A stretch of DNA of 64,000 bases from Bacilli bacterium (GTDB taxonomy: Bacteria > Bacillota_I > Bacilli_A > RF39 > UBA660), in contig JAGAIS010000006.1 in assembly GCA_017626405.1 (NCBI GenBank), forward strand, positions 133,100 to 197,099, read 5' to 3'. Positions 45,606 to 54,394 of this stretch are shown piece after piece. The notes under the pieces were generated by a model. It searched no databases and was not told the DNA's origin. It saw only the letters and a program-made list of their open reading frames with translations. Every line of letters starts with the position of its first letter. Position 1 is the stretch's first letter. Both the position numbers and the translations under genes were made by a program.

Positions 45606-46962
45606 TTTTTCCTCCTAAATATTCATCTATTTCTTTAGCAGCTCTAACTCCAGCTCCGCAAGCTAAAATTACTGTTGCAGCGCCCGTTGTATTGTCTCCC
45701 CCAGCAAATACTGATTCATCACTTGTGTGAGTTCCTTCAACTTGAATCAAGCCTCGATCAGTAGTTTTTATCATACTATCTTTAAATGCCAAATCATTAA
45801 TATTTGTCCCAATTGCAAGTATTATCATATCGCATTCGACAGTATCATAAGAATCCGTTTCTTTTACGCATCTTCGATTACTCGAATCAATTTCATCTAA
45901 AAGAACCATATTGACATATTTCAATCCTTTAACGGAATAATCATCATCTACTAAAATCTCTTTAGGATTTTTTAAGAATTCCATATTGATATTCTCTTCT
46001 AAAGCATGTTTTATCTCGTCTCTTCTTGCTGGAAGCTCTACTTCACTTCGATGATACATGATAGTTACTGAAGAGCCTAATCTCTTCATAACTCTTGCCG
46101 CATCAAAAGCAACATTTCCTCCTCCAATAACATATACTTGTTTAGGAATTTTAATCGGGGTTTTAGATTCTTTTTTATATGCTCCCATCAGATTAACACG
46201 TGTTAGTATCTCATTAGCTGAATATACACCATTAGCATTTATATTTTTAATATCCATAAGTTTTGGAAGTCCAGCTCCTGTCGCTAAGTAAATTGCATCG
46301 TACTTCTCTTTCAATTCATCGATACTTATTGATTTTCCAACAACAACATTAGTAATAATCTTTACTCCAATATTTTGAATTTCCTCAATTTCTTTTTGAA
46401 CTATTGATTTAGGAAGTCTAAATTCTGGAATTCCATAAGTCAATACTCCACCAGCTTTATGAAGGGCTTCATAGATTGTTACATCATATCCTAACATCCT
46501 TAATTCATAGGCACAAGAAAGTCCACTAGGTCCCGATCCAATAATGGCAATTCTTTTATTATTATCTATTATATTTACTTTGCTTTCATAATTGTTTTCA
46601 ATTGCCCAATCGGCACAAAATCGCTCTAGAGCTCCAATAGCAATAGCATCTCCTTTGAACCCTTTAACACAATACTTTTCACACTGTTTCTCCTGCGGAC
46701 AAACACGACCACAAACGGCAGGAAGACTAGATGATTCGTTAATTATTTTAATAGCTTCTTCCATATTGCCATTTTTTATACATTCGATAAATTTCGGTAT
46801 CATGATATTTACTGGACAGCCCTTAATACACATTGGATTTTTACAATTTAAACAGCGAGTAGCTTCACGAATAGCTTCTTCCTTCGTATATCCTAAAGAA
46901 ACTTCTTTAAAGTTAGTTTGACGTATTGCTGCATCTTGAAGTCTCATCTCAGTTTTTTTCAT
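45595..46962 (-). CDS. nfnB: NfnB-type FAD/Fe-S oxidoreductase (GltD-like subunit)
   Basis: Large subunit of the electron-bifurcating NADH-dependent reduced ferredoxin:NADP+ oxidoreductase, homologous to the small subunit of glutamate synthase. The 455 residues have N-terminal Fe-S cysteines (CLNCKNPMCIKGCPV, CGRVCPQEKQCEKYC), an FAD-binding GSGPSGLSCA and an NAD(P)-binding GGGNVAFDAARV. The ATG at 46962 with GGAGG overlaps the NfnA end by 14 bases. Pairing with NfnA decides against plain GltD. It would balance NADPH and ferredoxin in an anaerobe. Confidence 0.93.
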   Translation of the reverse strand: MKKTEMRLQDAAIRQTNFKEVSLGYTKEEAIREATRCLNCKNPMCIKGCPVNIMIPKFIECIKNGNMEEAIKIINESSSLPAVCGRVCPQEKQCEKYCVKGFKGDAIAIGALERFCADWAIENNYESKVNIIDNNKRIAIIGSGPSGLSCAYELRMLGYDVTIYEALHKAGGVLTYGIPEFRLPKSIVQKEIEEIQNIGVKIITNVVVGKSISIDELKEKYDAIYLATGAGLPKLMDIKNINANGVYSANEILTRVNLMGAYKKESKTPIKIPKQVYVIGGGNVAFDAARVMKRLGSSVTIMYHRSEVELPARRDEIKHALEENINMEFLKNPKEILVDDDYSVKGLKYVNMVLLDEIDSSNRRCVKETDSYDTVECDMIILAIGTNINDLAFKDSMIKTTDRGLIQVEGTHTSDESVFAGGDNTTGAATVILACGAGVRAAKEIDEYLGGKNEK

Positions 46963-47803
46963 GACCGCAACCTCCCTCATGAGTATCTCCTTCAATCATC
47001 TTTAAGTAGCGTCGTCCCTCTTCTGTCTTATATATAATCATTCTATTTAAAGCTGCATCAAAATCGATTTTTTCTCCATAGAATTCTGGACCATCGACAC
47101 ATGCAAATTTTACCTTGCCATCAATCATCAATCGACAAGCGCCACACATTCCCGTTCCATCTATCATGATTGGATTCATACTAACGATAATTTTCTTATT
47201 ATGCTTAACAGCTATTTCACTTACATACTTCATCATAATAACAGGACCAATTGCAACAATGATATCATAGTCATCAACTATTTTATCAAGCTTATCTGTA
47301 ACAAATCCCTTTTCTCCATAACTTCCATCATCCGTCATGATAAAAAGGTTGTCTACTAGACTAACTAATTCACTCTCTAATATTACTGAATCTTTAGTTT
47401 TTGTTCCATAGATACAATCTGCCTTTATTCCCTCATTAAATAAATACCTTACTTGAGGAATAATTGGAGCAATACCTACTCCTCCTCCAACGAATAATAT
47501 TTTTTCTTTATCCAAATTATCTAGTATTAAAGCTTTGTTTCCTAAAGGTCCGACAACAGAGAACAACTCATCTTTTTCATAAGATAGTTCTAAAGTCGAC
47601 TCTCCAACTACTTGATAAACAAGAGTCAATACACCCGTATCTTTATTATAATCGACAATAGTTAATGGTATACGTTCAGAATCCTCATGAGTCATTACAA
47701 TGACAAATTCTCCCGGCATAGCATTAGCAACCACTAAAGGTGCTAAAACCTCAAGCAAATATATCGAATCAGTTAAATTAATATTCTTTAGAATCCTATA
47801 CAT
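46949..47803 (-). CDS. nfnA: NfnA-type ferredoxin-NADP reductase subunit
   Basis: Small subunit of NfnAB, of the FNR/PyrK family. About 284 residues with an FAD-binding beta-barrel (VVANAMPGEFVIV ... RIPLTI), a pyridine nucleotide domain (FVGGGVGIAPIIPQ) and a C-terminal [2Fe-2S] motif GTGMCGACRLMIDG ... CVDGPEF. PyrK (dihydroorotate dehydrogenase electron subunit) is homologous, but the overlap with nfnB supports NfnA. The ATG at 47803 with GGTGAT is preferred over ATG at 47815. Confidence 0.93.
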   Translation of the reverse strand: MYRILKNINLTDSIYLLEVLAPLVVANAMPGEFVIVMTHEDSERIPLTIVDYNKDTGVLTLVYQVVGESTLELSYEKDELFSVVGPLGNKALILDNLDKEKILFVGGGVGIAPIIPQVRYLFNEGIKADCIYGTKTKDSVILESELVSLVDNLFIMTDDGSYGEKGFVTDKLDKIVDDYDIIVAIGPVIMMKYVSEIAVKHNKKIIVSMNPIMIDGTGMCGACRLMIDGKVKFACVDGPEFYGEKIDFDAALNRMIIYKTEEGRRYLKMIEGDTHEGGCGHEKN

Positions 47804-47828
47804 ATTAATCACCATAACAATTATAACA

Positions 47829-47857
47829 TAAAAGAGAATAAATAAGTATTTATTCTC
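47829..47857 (-). terminator. Terminator of the 47858-48931 gene
   Basis: GAGAATAAATA/TATTTATTCTC stem with a very short loop, TTTTATG after. Confidence 0.72.
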
Positions 47858-48931
47858 CTATATTAATCTCATCAATTCGCTTCTTAACTGTTTATAGTTT
47901 TCCATACCTCTATTAACACTAATATTATTTCTTCTAACTAATGATTTCTGACTATCATATCCTAGATTATTTACAATATCATAGTAACTAGTCAAATATT
48001 CAGGATTAGTTAATTCACCAAATACAGCTAATAAAGAATATATATATTTAGTATAATCTTTATCTAATACACTAGCAATGGAATCGTATATATCTCTAGT
48101 TTCTTTAATACCCGCTAATTCTCTTAAATTTAATTCTTCTATTCTCTTATCAAAATAATTTGGATCTTTTATATTATTTAATTTATTTATACTATTGTAA
48201 CGCTTGACAATAGATACTTTTTCAGCAAGTTTCATTAGACTCAATAGTTCCTTTAAAGCATCTCGTGAATATATTCCTCTATTAATCATAAATATAAGCA
48301 ACCTTATTTGATAAGAGAAAGATTCAAACTCACCTAATGGAGAAAAAGATGAACTAGTATCATTAATTACCGACTTTGCAATATGTCCAGCTTCATGTGC
48401 TAGTGCTGATGTAAACCTTATATCATCAAAATCACAAATCGTAAGATATTTTTCTTCTCCAACAGAAGTCACTGAAGAAACATTATCAATATGATCATAT
48501 AGTATATATTCAGGTTTCTCTAAAATATTAGATTTATATAGTTCATATCCATAATCACCAAAATAAAACTTAATAAACATTCCAACAATATCAAAAGATT
48601 CATCCTTAGGTATCTTTCTTCGATAATTAGGAATTATTATCTTTGGTAAACTTTCTACTTCTAATGCAAATCTATTCATTATTCTATCATAATGTCTAGG
48701 ATAAATATGGAGATTATTTATTCCGTTATATTCATCTAAAAAACACTCAGTAGTTACATCAGAATAATATACTTCTCCCTCCTGAAATAGAAGTTTTAAC
48801 ATCAATGATTGATATAAATCGCATATTTCTTCATATAGTTCCTTTTTTTCTTGGTTCTCTTCTATTTCACTTAAATACTTATACTCTTCTGACATTTTAG
48901 TCAAATAATCAAAATTCCAACCTTTTGCCAC
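47858..48931 (-). CDS. Putative HExxH metallopeptidase, M3-like, unknown
   Basis: A ~357-residue cytoplasmic protein with zinc motif ALAHEAGHIA and, about 20 residues on, GEFESFSYQ, where a Glu could be the third ligand, as in gluzincins such as M3 peptidases. Otherwise helical and unlike pepF in length. The start is GTG at 48931 (AAGGGGTG site, then MAKGWNFDYL); the longer reading would begin inside the promoter. A promoter (48957-48985) lies in the terminator of the upstream gene. Substrate unknown. Confidence 0.6.
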   Translation of the reverse strand: MAKGWNFDYLTKMSEEYKYLSEIEENQEKKELYEEICDLYQSLMLKLLFQEGEVYYSDVTTECFLDEYNGINNLHIYPRHYDRIMNRFALEVESLPKIIIPNYRRKIPKDESFDIVGMFIKFYFGDYGYELYKSNILEKPEYILYDHIDNVSSVTSVGEEKYLTICDFDDIRFTSALAHEAGHIAKSVINDTSSSFSPLGEFESFSYQIRLLIFMINRGIYSRDALKELLSLMKLAEKVSIVKRYNSINKLNNIKDPNYFDKRIEELNLRELAGIKETRDIYDSIASVLDKDYTKYIYSLLAVFGELTNPEYLTSYYDIVNNLGYDSQKSLVRRNNISVNRGMENYKQLRSELMRLI

Positions 48932-48956
48932 TATAACACCCCTTAAATTAAGTAGT

Positions 48957-48985
48957 ATTATAGCACAAAAAATAAAAAGTACCAA
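48957..48985 (-). promoter_or_regulatory. Promoter of the 47858-48931 gene
   Basis: Minus strand TTGGTA (48985-48980), 17-base spacer, TATAAT (48962-48957). The -35 is one arm of the preceding terminator hairpin. Confidence 0.7.
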
Positions 48986-48994
48986 ATTGGTACT
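48970..48994 (-). terminator. Terminator of the DUF1287 gene
   Basis: AGTACCA/TGGTACT stem with AAT loop overlapping the stop codon, T-rich after. Confidence 0.78.
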
Positions 48995-49643
48995 AACTTA
49001 TTCGATAATGTCCAATAATATCGTCTTTATATAGCTCTAATTTATCTTCTTCATAGCTACTTTGATAATTATTGGCATGATGAATTATAAATGGTATTCC
49101 TTTACTATTTCGCATATTGGAAACAACAGCTATATGTTTAGAAAATACGACAATATCTCCTCCAGACCATTCATCAATAGAATAAATATCTTTAGTTAAA
49201 CTAATGGCATTTCTCTTTAAATAAATATTTAAATTATTGACTCTTCGAAAATCTATTTTTTTATCAATTGTCGAAATATTATATTCACTTTTATTATTCT
49301 TTACATCCTCATTAAGAAGTTCCATAATATCATAACCACTAGCAAGTAAACCAAAAGCTATGACATCGGTACATACACCATATTCATCATCAGGATATCC
49401 ACTTCCATAATACTTGCTCTTATATTTTGGAGACTTAGCAATATAACTTCTAACTCCCATTAAAAAATCTGTCTGATCATCTATTCCATCACCATCATTA
49501 TCAGTATCAGATTTATAGGCATCTATATTAAAATATTCGCTTGAATACATTTTATGAGGAATATAATTATTGATATATAGGATAATTCCTCCACTCACTA
49601 AAATAATTGAAAAAATTATAAGCATTATTATTATTTTTTTCAT
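48993..49643 (-). CDS. DUF1287-family membrane-anchored protein
   Basis: A 216-residue protein with an N-terminal anchor helix (IIMLIIFSIILVSGGIILYI) and an extracellular domain of DUF1287 type: DDEYGVCTDVIAFGLLASGYD with a conserved Cys, then WSGGDIVVFSKHIAVVS with a His. The fold is related to NlpC/P60 cysteine peptidases, so a wall hydrolase or amidase is plausible but not shown. It follows divIVA after a terminator. Confidence 0.83.
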   Translation of the reverse strand: MKKIIIMLIIFSIILVSGGIILYINNYIPHKMYSSEYFNIDAYKSDTDNDGDGIDDQTDFLMGVRSYIAKSPKYKSKYYGSGYPDDEYGVCTDVIAFGLLASGYDIMELLNEDVKNNKSEYNISTIDKKIDFRRVNNLNIYLKRNAISLTKDIYSIDEWSGGDIVVFSKHIAVVSNMRNSKGIPFIIHHANNYQSSYEEDKLELYKDDIIGHYRIS

Positions 49644-49653
49644 AAATCACCAA

Positions 49654-49681
49654 CTAAAAAAATAACAAATAAATTGTTATT
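49654..49681 (-). terminator. Terminator of sepF-divIVA
   Basis: AATAACAA/TTGTTATT stem at the divIVA stop, with seven T after on the minus strand. Confidence 0.78.
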
Positions 49682-50108
49682 CTATATCTATTTTATCTAA
49701 ATCATCAATAATCTCTGATTGCTGTTCAATTAGACCTTTCATTCTTCTCTTATAGGTTACTATATTTCTTCTAAGTCTTGCGGATTCCTCTTCGATATGT
49801 TCTGCTTTCATTAGAGCATCATTAATGATACGATTTGCATTTTTCTTAGCCTCTGTAATAATCAAATCACTTTCATTAAGAGAGTTTTCCTTATATTTAT
49901 TAGATGCTTCTTCAGCCATTACAACTGCTCTATTTAGAGTAGCATCCATACTTTTATAATGTTCAAGTTCTTTTGTTAACCTATCAATTATTAAGTCTTT
50001 CTCTTTCATCTTAGTAATCATATCATCGACTTTATCAACTACATCATCAACAAAAGCATTAACTTGATTAACATTGTATCCGTTAAAACTTTTATCAAAC
50101 TTTTTCAT
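49677..50108 (-). CDS. divIVA: DivIVA-family cell division/polarity protein
   Basis: Membrane-curvature-sensing coiled-coil protein that marks septa and poles. The 143-residue protein has the N-terminal lipid-binding region (KSFNGYNVNQVNAFVDDV) and two coiled-coil stretches (DRLTKELEHYK; IIDDALMKAEHIEEESARLR-like). Slightly short for the family. It lies 28 bases downstream of sepF. The ylmG and ylmH genes often between them are absent. Confidence 0.9.
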   Translation of the reverse strand: MKKFDKSFNGYNVNQVNAFVDDVVDKVDDMITKMKEKDLIIDRLTKELEHYKSMDATLNRAVVMAEEASNKYKENSLNESDLIITEAKKNANRIINDALMKAEHIEEESARLRRNIVTYKRRMKGLIEQQSEIIDDLDKIDIE

Positions 50109-50136
50109 ATATTCACCTATATTTATACTTTTTTAA

Positions 50137-50535
50137 CTAAAAATCCATTTCGTCTTCAATTTTTGATTTATTCTTTTTCTCGGACTCTTCGTCACTTATT
50201 CTTCCTTCAACATTTACATTTTTAGGAGTACATAAGTATATTCCGTTGCCAAGTCTTTGAAGTTCTCCACCAATAGCATATAATGTACCACTCAAAAAAT
50301 CAATAATTCTTCTCGCTTGATCATTTGTAACTCTCTTTAAATTAACTACTACTGAGTTTCTTCTCTTTAAATGATCAGCAATTTGTTGAGATTCTGAATA
50401 TGCACGAGGTTCGACAAGAATCATTTTACTTCCACTAGAAGATATACCCTCTTCGTAAGTACCTTCTTCTGTGTTTTCAATCTCATCTCCACCATTAGAT
50501 GGAAATAATGATTGCAAAGGATTCTTAAATGCCAT
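50137..50535 (-). CDS. sepF: Cell division protein SepF
   Basis: FtsZ-tethering protein that assembles into rings on the membrane. The ~132-residue protein has the family core [20 protein letters not shown] ... [22 protein letters not shown] ... [13 protein letters not shown], with an amphipathic N terminus ([11 protein letters not shown]). The ATG at 50535 with GGAGGTG is preferred over the ATG at 50550. Confidence 0.95.
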   Translation of the reverse strand: MAFKNPLQSLFPSNGGDEIENTEEGTYEEGISSSGSKMILVEPRAYSESQQIADHLKRRNSVVVNLKRVTNDQARRIIDFLSGTLYAIGGELQRLGNGIYLCTPKNVNVEGRISDEESEKKNKSKIEDEMDF

Positions 50536-50656
50536 AATAAACACCTCCATATGTTTATACTATATATATAATAACATAATTATGAGACGATAGTAAATCC
50601 TTTTTTAAAGGATTTAATCTTTTTTATGCCTTTTTCAACTCATCAGATTTCTATTA

Positions 50657-50688
50657 TAAAAAACGAATAGTTTAAAATGCTATTCGTT
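50657..50688 (-). terminator. Terminator of the LOG-glyS unit
   Basis: AACGAATAG/CTATTCGTT stem with a 9-base loop over the glyS stop, followed by T-run. Confidence 0.82.
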
Positions 50689-52060
50689 CTAACACATAAT
50701 CTTTAACATCTTCTAGTTTAATAGTAATTTGTTCCATCGTATCGCGATCTCTCAATGTTACTGTTCCATTATTTAAAGTATCATCATCGATTGTAATGCA
50801 ATAAGGAGTTCCAATAGCATCCTGTCTTCTATAACGTTTACCAATATTTGCTGTTTCATCATATGATGTCATAAAATACTTTGATAGTTCTTGATAAACT
50901 TCTATTGCTTTTTCCGAATGATTCTTCTTAATAAGTGGTAAAACAGCAACTTTATAAGGAGCTAGGAATGGCTTAAGTTTTAGCACTTCTCTCTCTTCAC
51001 CATTATCTAAAGTATCCTTAACATAACTCTCAGTTAATATTGCTAAGAATAGTCTATCAACACCAACTGAAGGTTCAACGACATAAGGGGTATATTTTTC
51101 ATTAGTTTCAGGATCTAAATATCTTAAATCACATTTTGCATGGTCCATATGAACTGATAAATCATAGTCAGTTCTATCGGCAATACCCCATAGTTCTCCC
51201 CATCCCATTGGGAATAGATACTCTATATCAGTAGTAGCTTTACTATAGAATGATAATTCTTCTTTTGCATGATCTCTATATCTTAAGTTTTCGCTAGATA
51301 AACCTAAATCATTCAAGAAATCTAAACAGTATTTTTTCCAAAATGCAAACCATTCCAAATCCGTATTTGGCTTACAGAAGAATTCTAGTTCCATTTGTTC
51401 AAATTCACGAGTTCTAAATATAAAATTTCCTGGTGTAATTTCATTTCTAAAACTCTTTCCTATTTGACCAATACCGAATGGTACTTTTGCTCTCATACTT
51501 CTTTGAACATTTAAAAAGTTTACAAAAATACCTTGAGCAGTTTCTCCACGCAAATATACTTTATTTTTAGAATCTTCAGTAACTCCTTGATGCGTTTCAA
51601 ATAATAAATTAAATTTTCTTATTGGTGTAAAATCACAAGAGCCACATTTTGGACATGTAATATTATTATCTCTAATATATTCCTCTAGTTTTTCATTAGA
51701 CCATCCGTCTCCAGTTTCTTCACCCTTAGTGAATTCTTCAATTAATTTATCTGCTCTTTCTCTACTCTTACATTTTTTACAATCGATAAGTGGATCTGCA
51801 AAAGAAGCAACATGTCCTGATGCTACCCATACTTCAGGATTCATAATAATAGCTGAATCTAATCCAAAGTTCTTATAATTCTTATCGGCATTTTCTTGAA
51901 TGAACTTTTTCCACCAACAATTTTTTATATTATTCTTAAGTTCTCTACCTAGTGAACCATAATCCCATGAATTAGCAAGTCCATTATATATTTCACTTCC
52001 TTGAAATATAAATCCATATTGTTTGCAATAATTAACTAAAGTTTCCATACTTTTTTCCAT
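50672..52060 (-). CDS. glyS: Glycyl-tRNA synthetase (dimeric, class II)
   Basis: Charges tRNA-Gly with glycine. The 462-residue enzyme is the single-chain alpha2 type. It has class II motif 1 region (SWDYGSLGRELKNNI), motif 2 (GKSFRNEITPGNFIFRTREF), motif 3 (EPSVGVDRLFLAIL), a zinc-binding insertion (CKKC ... CPKCGSC), and an anticodon-binding C-terminal domain. The ATG at 52060 has a GGAGAG site. It is preceded by a LOG-family gene (2-base gap) and a T-box-like leader. Confidence 0.97.
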   Translation of the reverse strand: MEKSMETLVNYCKQYGFIFQGSEIYNGLANSWDYGSLGRELKNNIKNCWWKKFIQENADKNYKNFGLDSAIIMNPEVWVASGHVASFADPLIDCKKCKSRERADKLIEEFTKGEETGDGWSNEKLEEYIRDNNITCPKCGSCDFTPIRKFNLLFETHQGVTEDSKNKVYLRGETAQGIFVNFLNVQRSMRAKVPFGIGQIGKSFRNEITPGNFIFRTREFEQMELEFFCKPNTDLEWFAFWKKYCLDFLNDLGLSSENLRYRDHAKEELSFYSKATTDIEYLFPMGWGELWGIADRTDYDLSVHMDHAKCDLRYLDPETNEKYTPYVVEPSVGVDRLFLAILTESYVKDTLDNGEEREVLKLKPFLAPYKVAVLPLIKKNHSEKAIEVYQELSKYFMTSYDETANIGKRYRRQDAIGTPYCITIDDDTLNNGTVTLRDRDTMEQITIKLEDVKDYVLERIAF

Positions 52061-52062
52061 TT

Positions 52063-52599
52063 TTATCTCTCCATTCTTTCTAAAAAATCATTTAATGTAT
52101 TTATATCATTTACAATACTTATAAGCTTAATATCATCCTCACTCATAAATCCCTCATCATGAGCTTTAATAATAAACTTTAAAATATCACTATAATAATT
52201 ATTATAATTAAATAATATTACTCTCTTATAAATTTTTTTCGTTCTCATCTCATCAATAAACGAAAAAAGTTCAGAAAGTGTCCCGAGTCCGCCCGGAAGG
52301 ACAATTATTAAATCACTCAATTTAAAAATTTCCTTAGTTCTCTCAAAAGTATTTTTAGTAACAATACTATCTACATACTCTGATTCATCAATACCATTAG
52401 CATCATTGACATCACTGACACCAATAATCGGTTTATCTTCATATTTAAAAGTCATAATTGATTTAAAAATCATACCCGAATCAAAAGTTTTACTAACTAA
52501 GGTAAATCCTAAAGAGGATAACTTCGTTGCTACAATTGATGCCAATTCTTTATATTGCATCTTTGTCTCCTCTTTAGAACAAGCTAAATACACTTGCAC
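52063..52599 (-). CDS. LOG-family nucleotide phosphoribohydrolase-like protein
   Basis: A ~178-residue Rossmann-type protein with the LOG signature LPGGLGTLSELFSFIDEM (PGGxGTxxE), found in cytokinin-activating enzymes and in bacterial 5'-monophosphate phosphoribohydrolases. The GTG at 52599 is chosen because AGGAAGTGAT upstream matches the anti-SD; another GTG at 52608 lies inside that site. The longer reading extends into the T-box-like leader and is rejected. It lies 2 bases before glyS and is part of the same leader-controlled unit; no link to glycine is known. Confidence 0.85.
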   Translation of the reverse strand: MQVYLACSKEETKMQYKELASIVATKLSSLGFTLVSKTFDSGMIFKSIMTFKYEDKPIIGVSDVNDANGIDESEYVDSIVTKNTFERTKEIFKLSDLIIVLPGGLGTLSELFSFIDEMRTKKIYKRVILFNYNNYYSDILKFIIKAHDEGFMSEDDIKLISIVNDINTLNDFLERMER

Positions 52600-52617
52600 T
52601 TTTATCACTTCCTCAAA

Positions 52618-52728
52618 AATAAAAAAAGACCAAATTGTATGGGCGATTTTTTCACTCGCTGTTCCACCATACTTTGGTCTCATTATTCTATATAGCTCCG
52701 AGGTTTCCAAGCCTCATCTTCACTTCAT
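52618..52728 (-). promoter_or_regulatory. Compact T-box riboswitch-like leader, probably glycine-specific
   Basis: The transcribed leader of LOG-glyS contains, on the minus strand, TATGG-TGGAACA-GCGA ... TCGC-CCATA. Two helices flank a 7-base bulge TGGAACA, matching the T-box bulge (UGGNACC), except A for the last C. UGGA fits a tRNA with discriminator U (UCCA), as in bacterial tRNA-Gly. A terminator arm AGACCAAA/TTTGGTCT encloses the whole element and is followed by a T-run (52626-52618). Between the predicted start (about 52728) and this module there are only about 50 bases, so Stem I must be very short. Confidence 0.75.
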
Positions 52729-52734
52729 GTAAAA

Positions 52735-52763
52735 ATTATATCTTACTTTTCGGATTTAGTCAA
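52735..52763 (-). promoter_or_regulatory. Promoter of the T-box-like leader/LOG/glyS
   Basis: Minus strand TTGACT (52763-52758), 17-base spacer, TATAAT (52740-52735). It overlaps the 3' end of the upstream gene. Confidence 0.78.
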
Positions 52764-54329
52764 TTGAGAAATAATAGTACGATGTTTATTAATTATTTCA
52801 CTTACACTTTCTGGTTCAACTAAAGATATGATATTATCTTGCCATTCCAAGAAAGTTTTCTTATCAAATTGAGAATTAATACAAATAGATACTTCTTTAA
52901 ATATATACTCATATAAATAAGGTTCTATTCTTCCACATTCTCTCTCTTTATTAAGACAAACTAATGCTTCATTCAATAGTATCAAATCATCCTCATCTAA
53001 ATTTTTGAGTGTAGCTAAATCGACAATCATAGTACCAACTGCTGAAATATCGCATTCATTTCCGGATAGAAAAGAATAAAAAATATTGCCAAAATAGTAT
53101 TCTCCTAATCTAAATAAGTGAAAATTTTCTCCTAAATCATCTTGTTCTATTTGGCTCAAACTCGCAATCGTATATAGATAAAGTAACATGCGACTATTTT
53201 CATCATTGATATCGATATTGCCATCAAAATTAGATAATAGTTTCTCAAACTTTTTATAATATTCCCAACTCGTAATATCGACACCATATAGGGTATCATA
53301 GTATGTATCATAAGTTATAGATCCATTAGATATTGTAAGTTTAATTATATTATCAAATAAATTATAACTATACTTAGTATTTCCATTTGCAAAATCACAA
53401 TAACTAGTATTAACATCTAGTCCTATCAAGAAATCTCCACCAAAATTATAGTTAAATGCCAATATTGAATTAGTATAATTATCTAACTTGCCATAATTAT
53501 ATTCATCATAAGTATATGCATACTTTAGAAAATTTATAATCCTATTTGCTTTTTCTTCAACAATTCCATACTTGCGACACAAATACTCATTATAGTATAA
53601 ATCTCCTTTAGCAATAATACCATTTAGAAGACTATTATCAGTTCTTATATTTATCGCATCAAACAATCTTGATTCTGAAGAAGGTTCAATATCATAATAG
53701 TGCTCATAATATTCTAAGGATGTCATAAGAACAGAAACATCCGATTTATCGCTTATGACTTCTGCTAGCCCAATAATAAAACCTTCGGAATTTTCAAATG
53801 ATAAATCTTGAAAATTCTTATTCTTTATATTATCAAATATTCTATTCATCGTTACTATATTAAAAGAGCACCCCATATCATCTAATTCATGAAAAAAATT
53901 CATAAGATACTTTTTAAAGTCACTGCTAATAGTACGATTTTCATCAATTACTCTACTTATATAATCAATTGCTAACTCATCTCTGTCGTCTTCACAAGTA
54001 ACAACATATTTTACATTATATTGAATAGTTGGTTCTTTTAATTTAGATGCTGATATAGTACCAAGCATAATAAATAAGAAGATATATAAATTTGTAAGTA
54101 TATTCTTTTTTAAACTTTCTTTATATTCTTTCGCTTCTCTAATCTTTTCTACTCTATATAATTCCTTAGATACTGACATAGCAACCGTATCTTCTACTCT
54201 AGAATTATAGAAGAATTCTAAGTCTTTATCATTCTCTTCTATTAAAGATATCATCTTAAGTTCATCATCATAATACATATCATACCATGTACTATTTTCA
54301 TATTTTTTTCCTATATATTTTTTTGGCAT
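52743..54329 (-). CDS. Large single-pass membrane protein, unknown
   Basis: A 528-residue protein. A basic/charged cytoplasmic start (~75 residues) leads to one membrane helix (ILTNLYIFLFIMLGTIS), and the remaining ~430 residues are helical, rich in Asp, Asn, Tyr and Glu, with no recognised domain. Its last codons contain the promoter of the T-box-like leader. It lies downstream of priA, 65 bases away. Confidence 0.6.
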   Translation of the reverse strand: MPKKYIGKKYENSTWYDMYYDDELKMISLIEENDKDLEFFYNSRVEDTVAMSVSKELYRVEKIREAKEYKESLKKNILTNLYIFLFIMLGTISASKLKEPTIQYNVKYVVTCEDDRDELAIDYISRVIDENRTISSDFKKYLMNFFHELDDMGCSFNIVTMNRIFDNIKNKNFQDLSFENSEGFIIGLAEVISDKSDVSVLMTSLEYYEHYYDIEPSSESRLFDAINIRTDNSLLNGIIAKGDLYYNEYLCRKYGIVEEKANRIINFLKYAYTYDEYNYGKLDNYTNSILAFNYNFGGDFLIGLDVNTSYCDFANGNTKYSYNLFDNIIKLTISNGSITYDTYYDTLYGVDITSWEYYKKFEKLLSNFDGNIDINDENSRMLLYLYTIASLSQIEQDDLGENFHLFRLGEYYFGNIFYSFLSGNECDISAVGTMIVDLATLKNLDEDDLILLNEALVCLNKERECGRIEPYLYEYIFKEVSICINSQFDKKTFLEWQDNIISLVEPESVSEIINKHRTIISQLTKSEK

Positions 54330-54394
54330 AAATACCCCTTCTCAATGAAAAATATTCTAGCAAATCTATGATAATTAGTCAATCGAAAAAAGTA

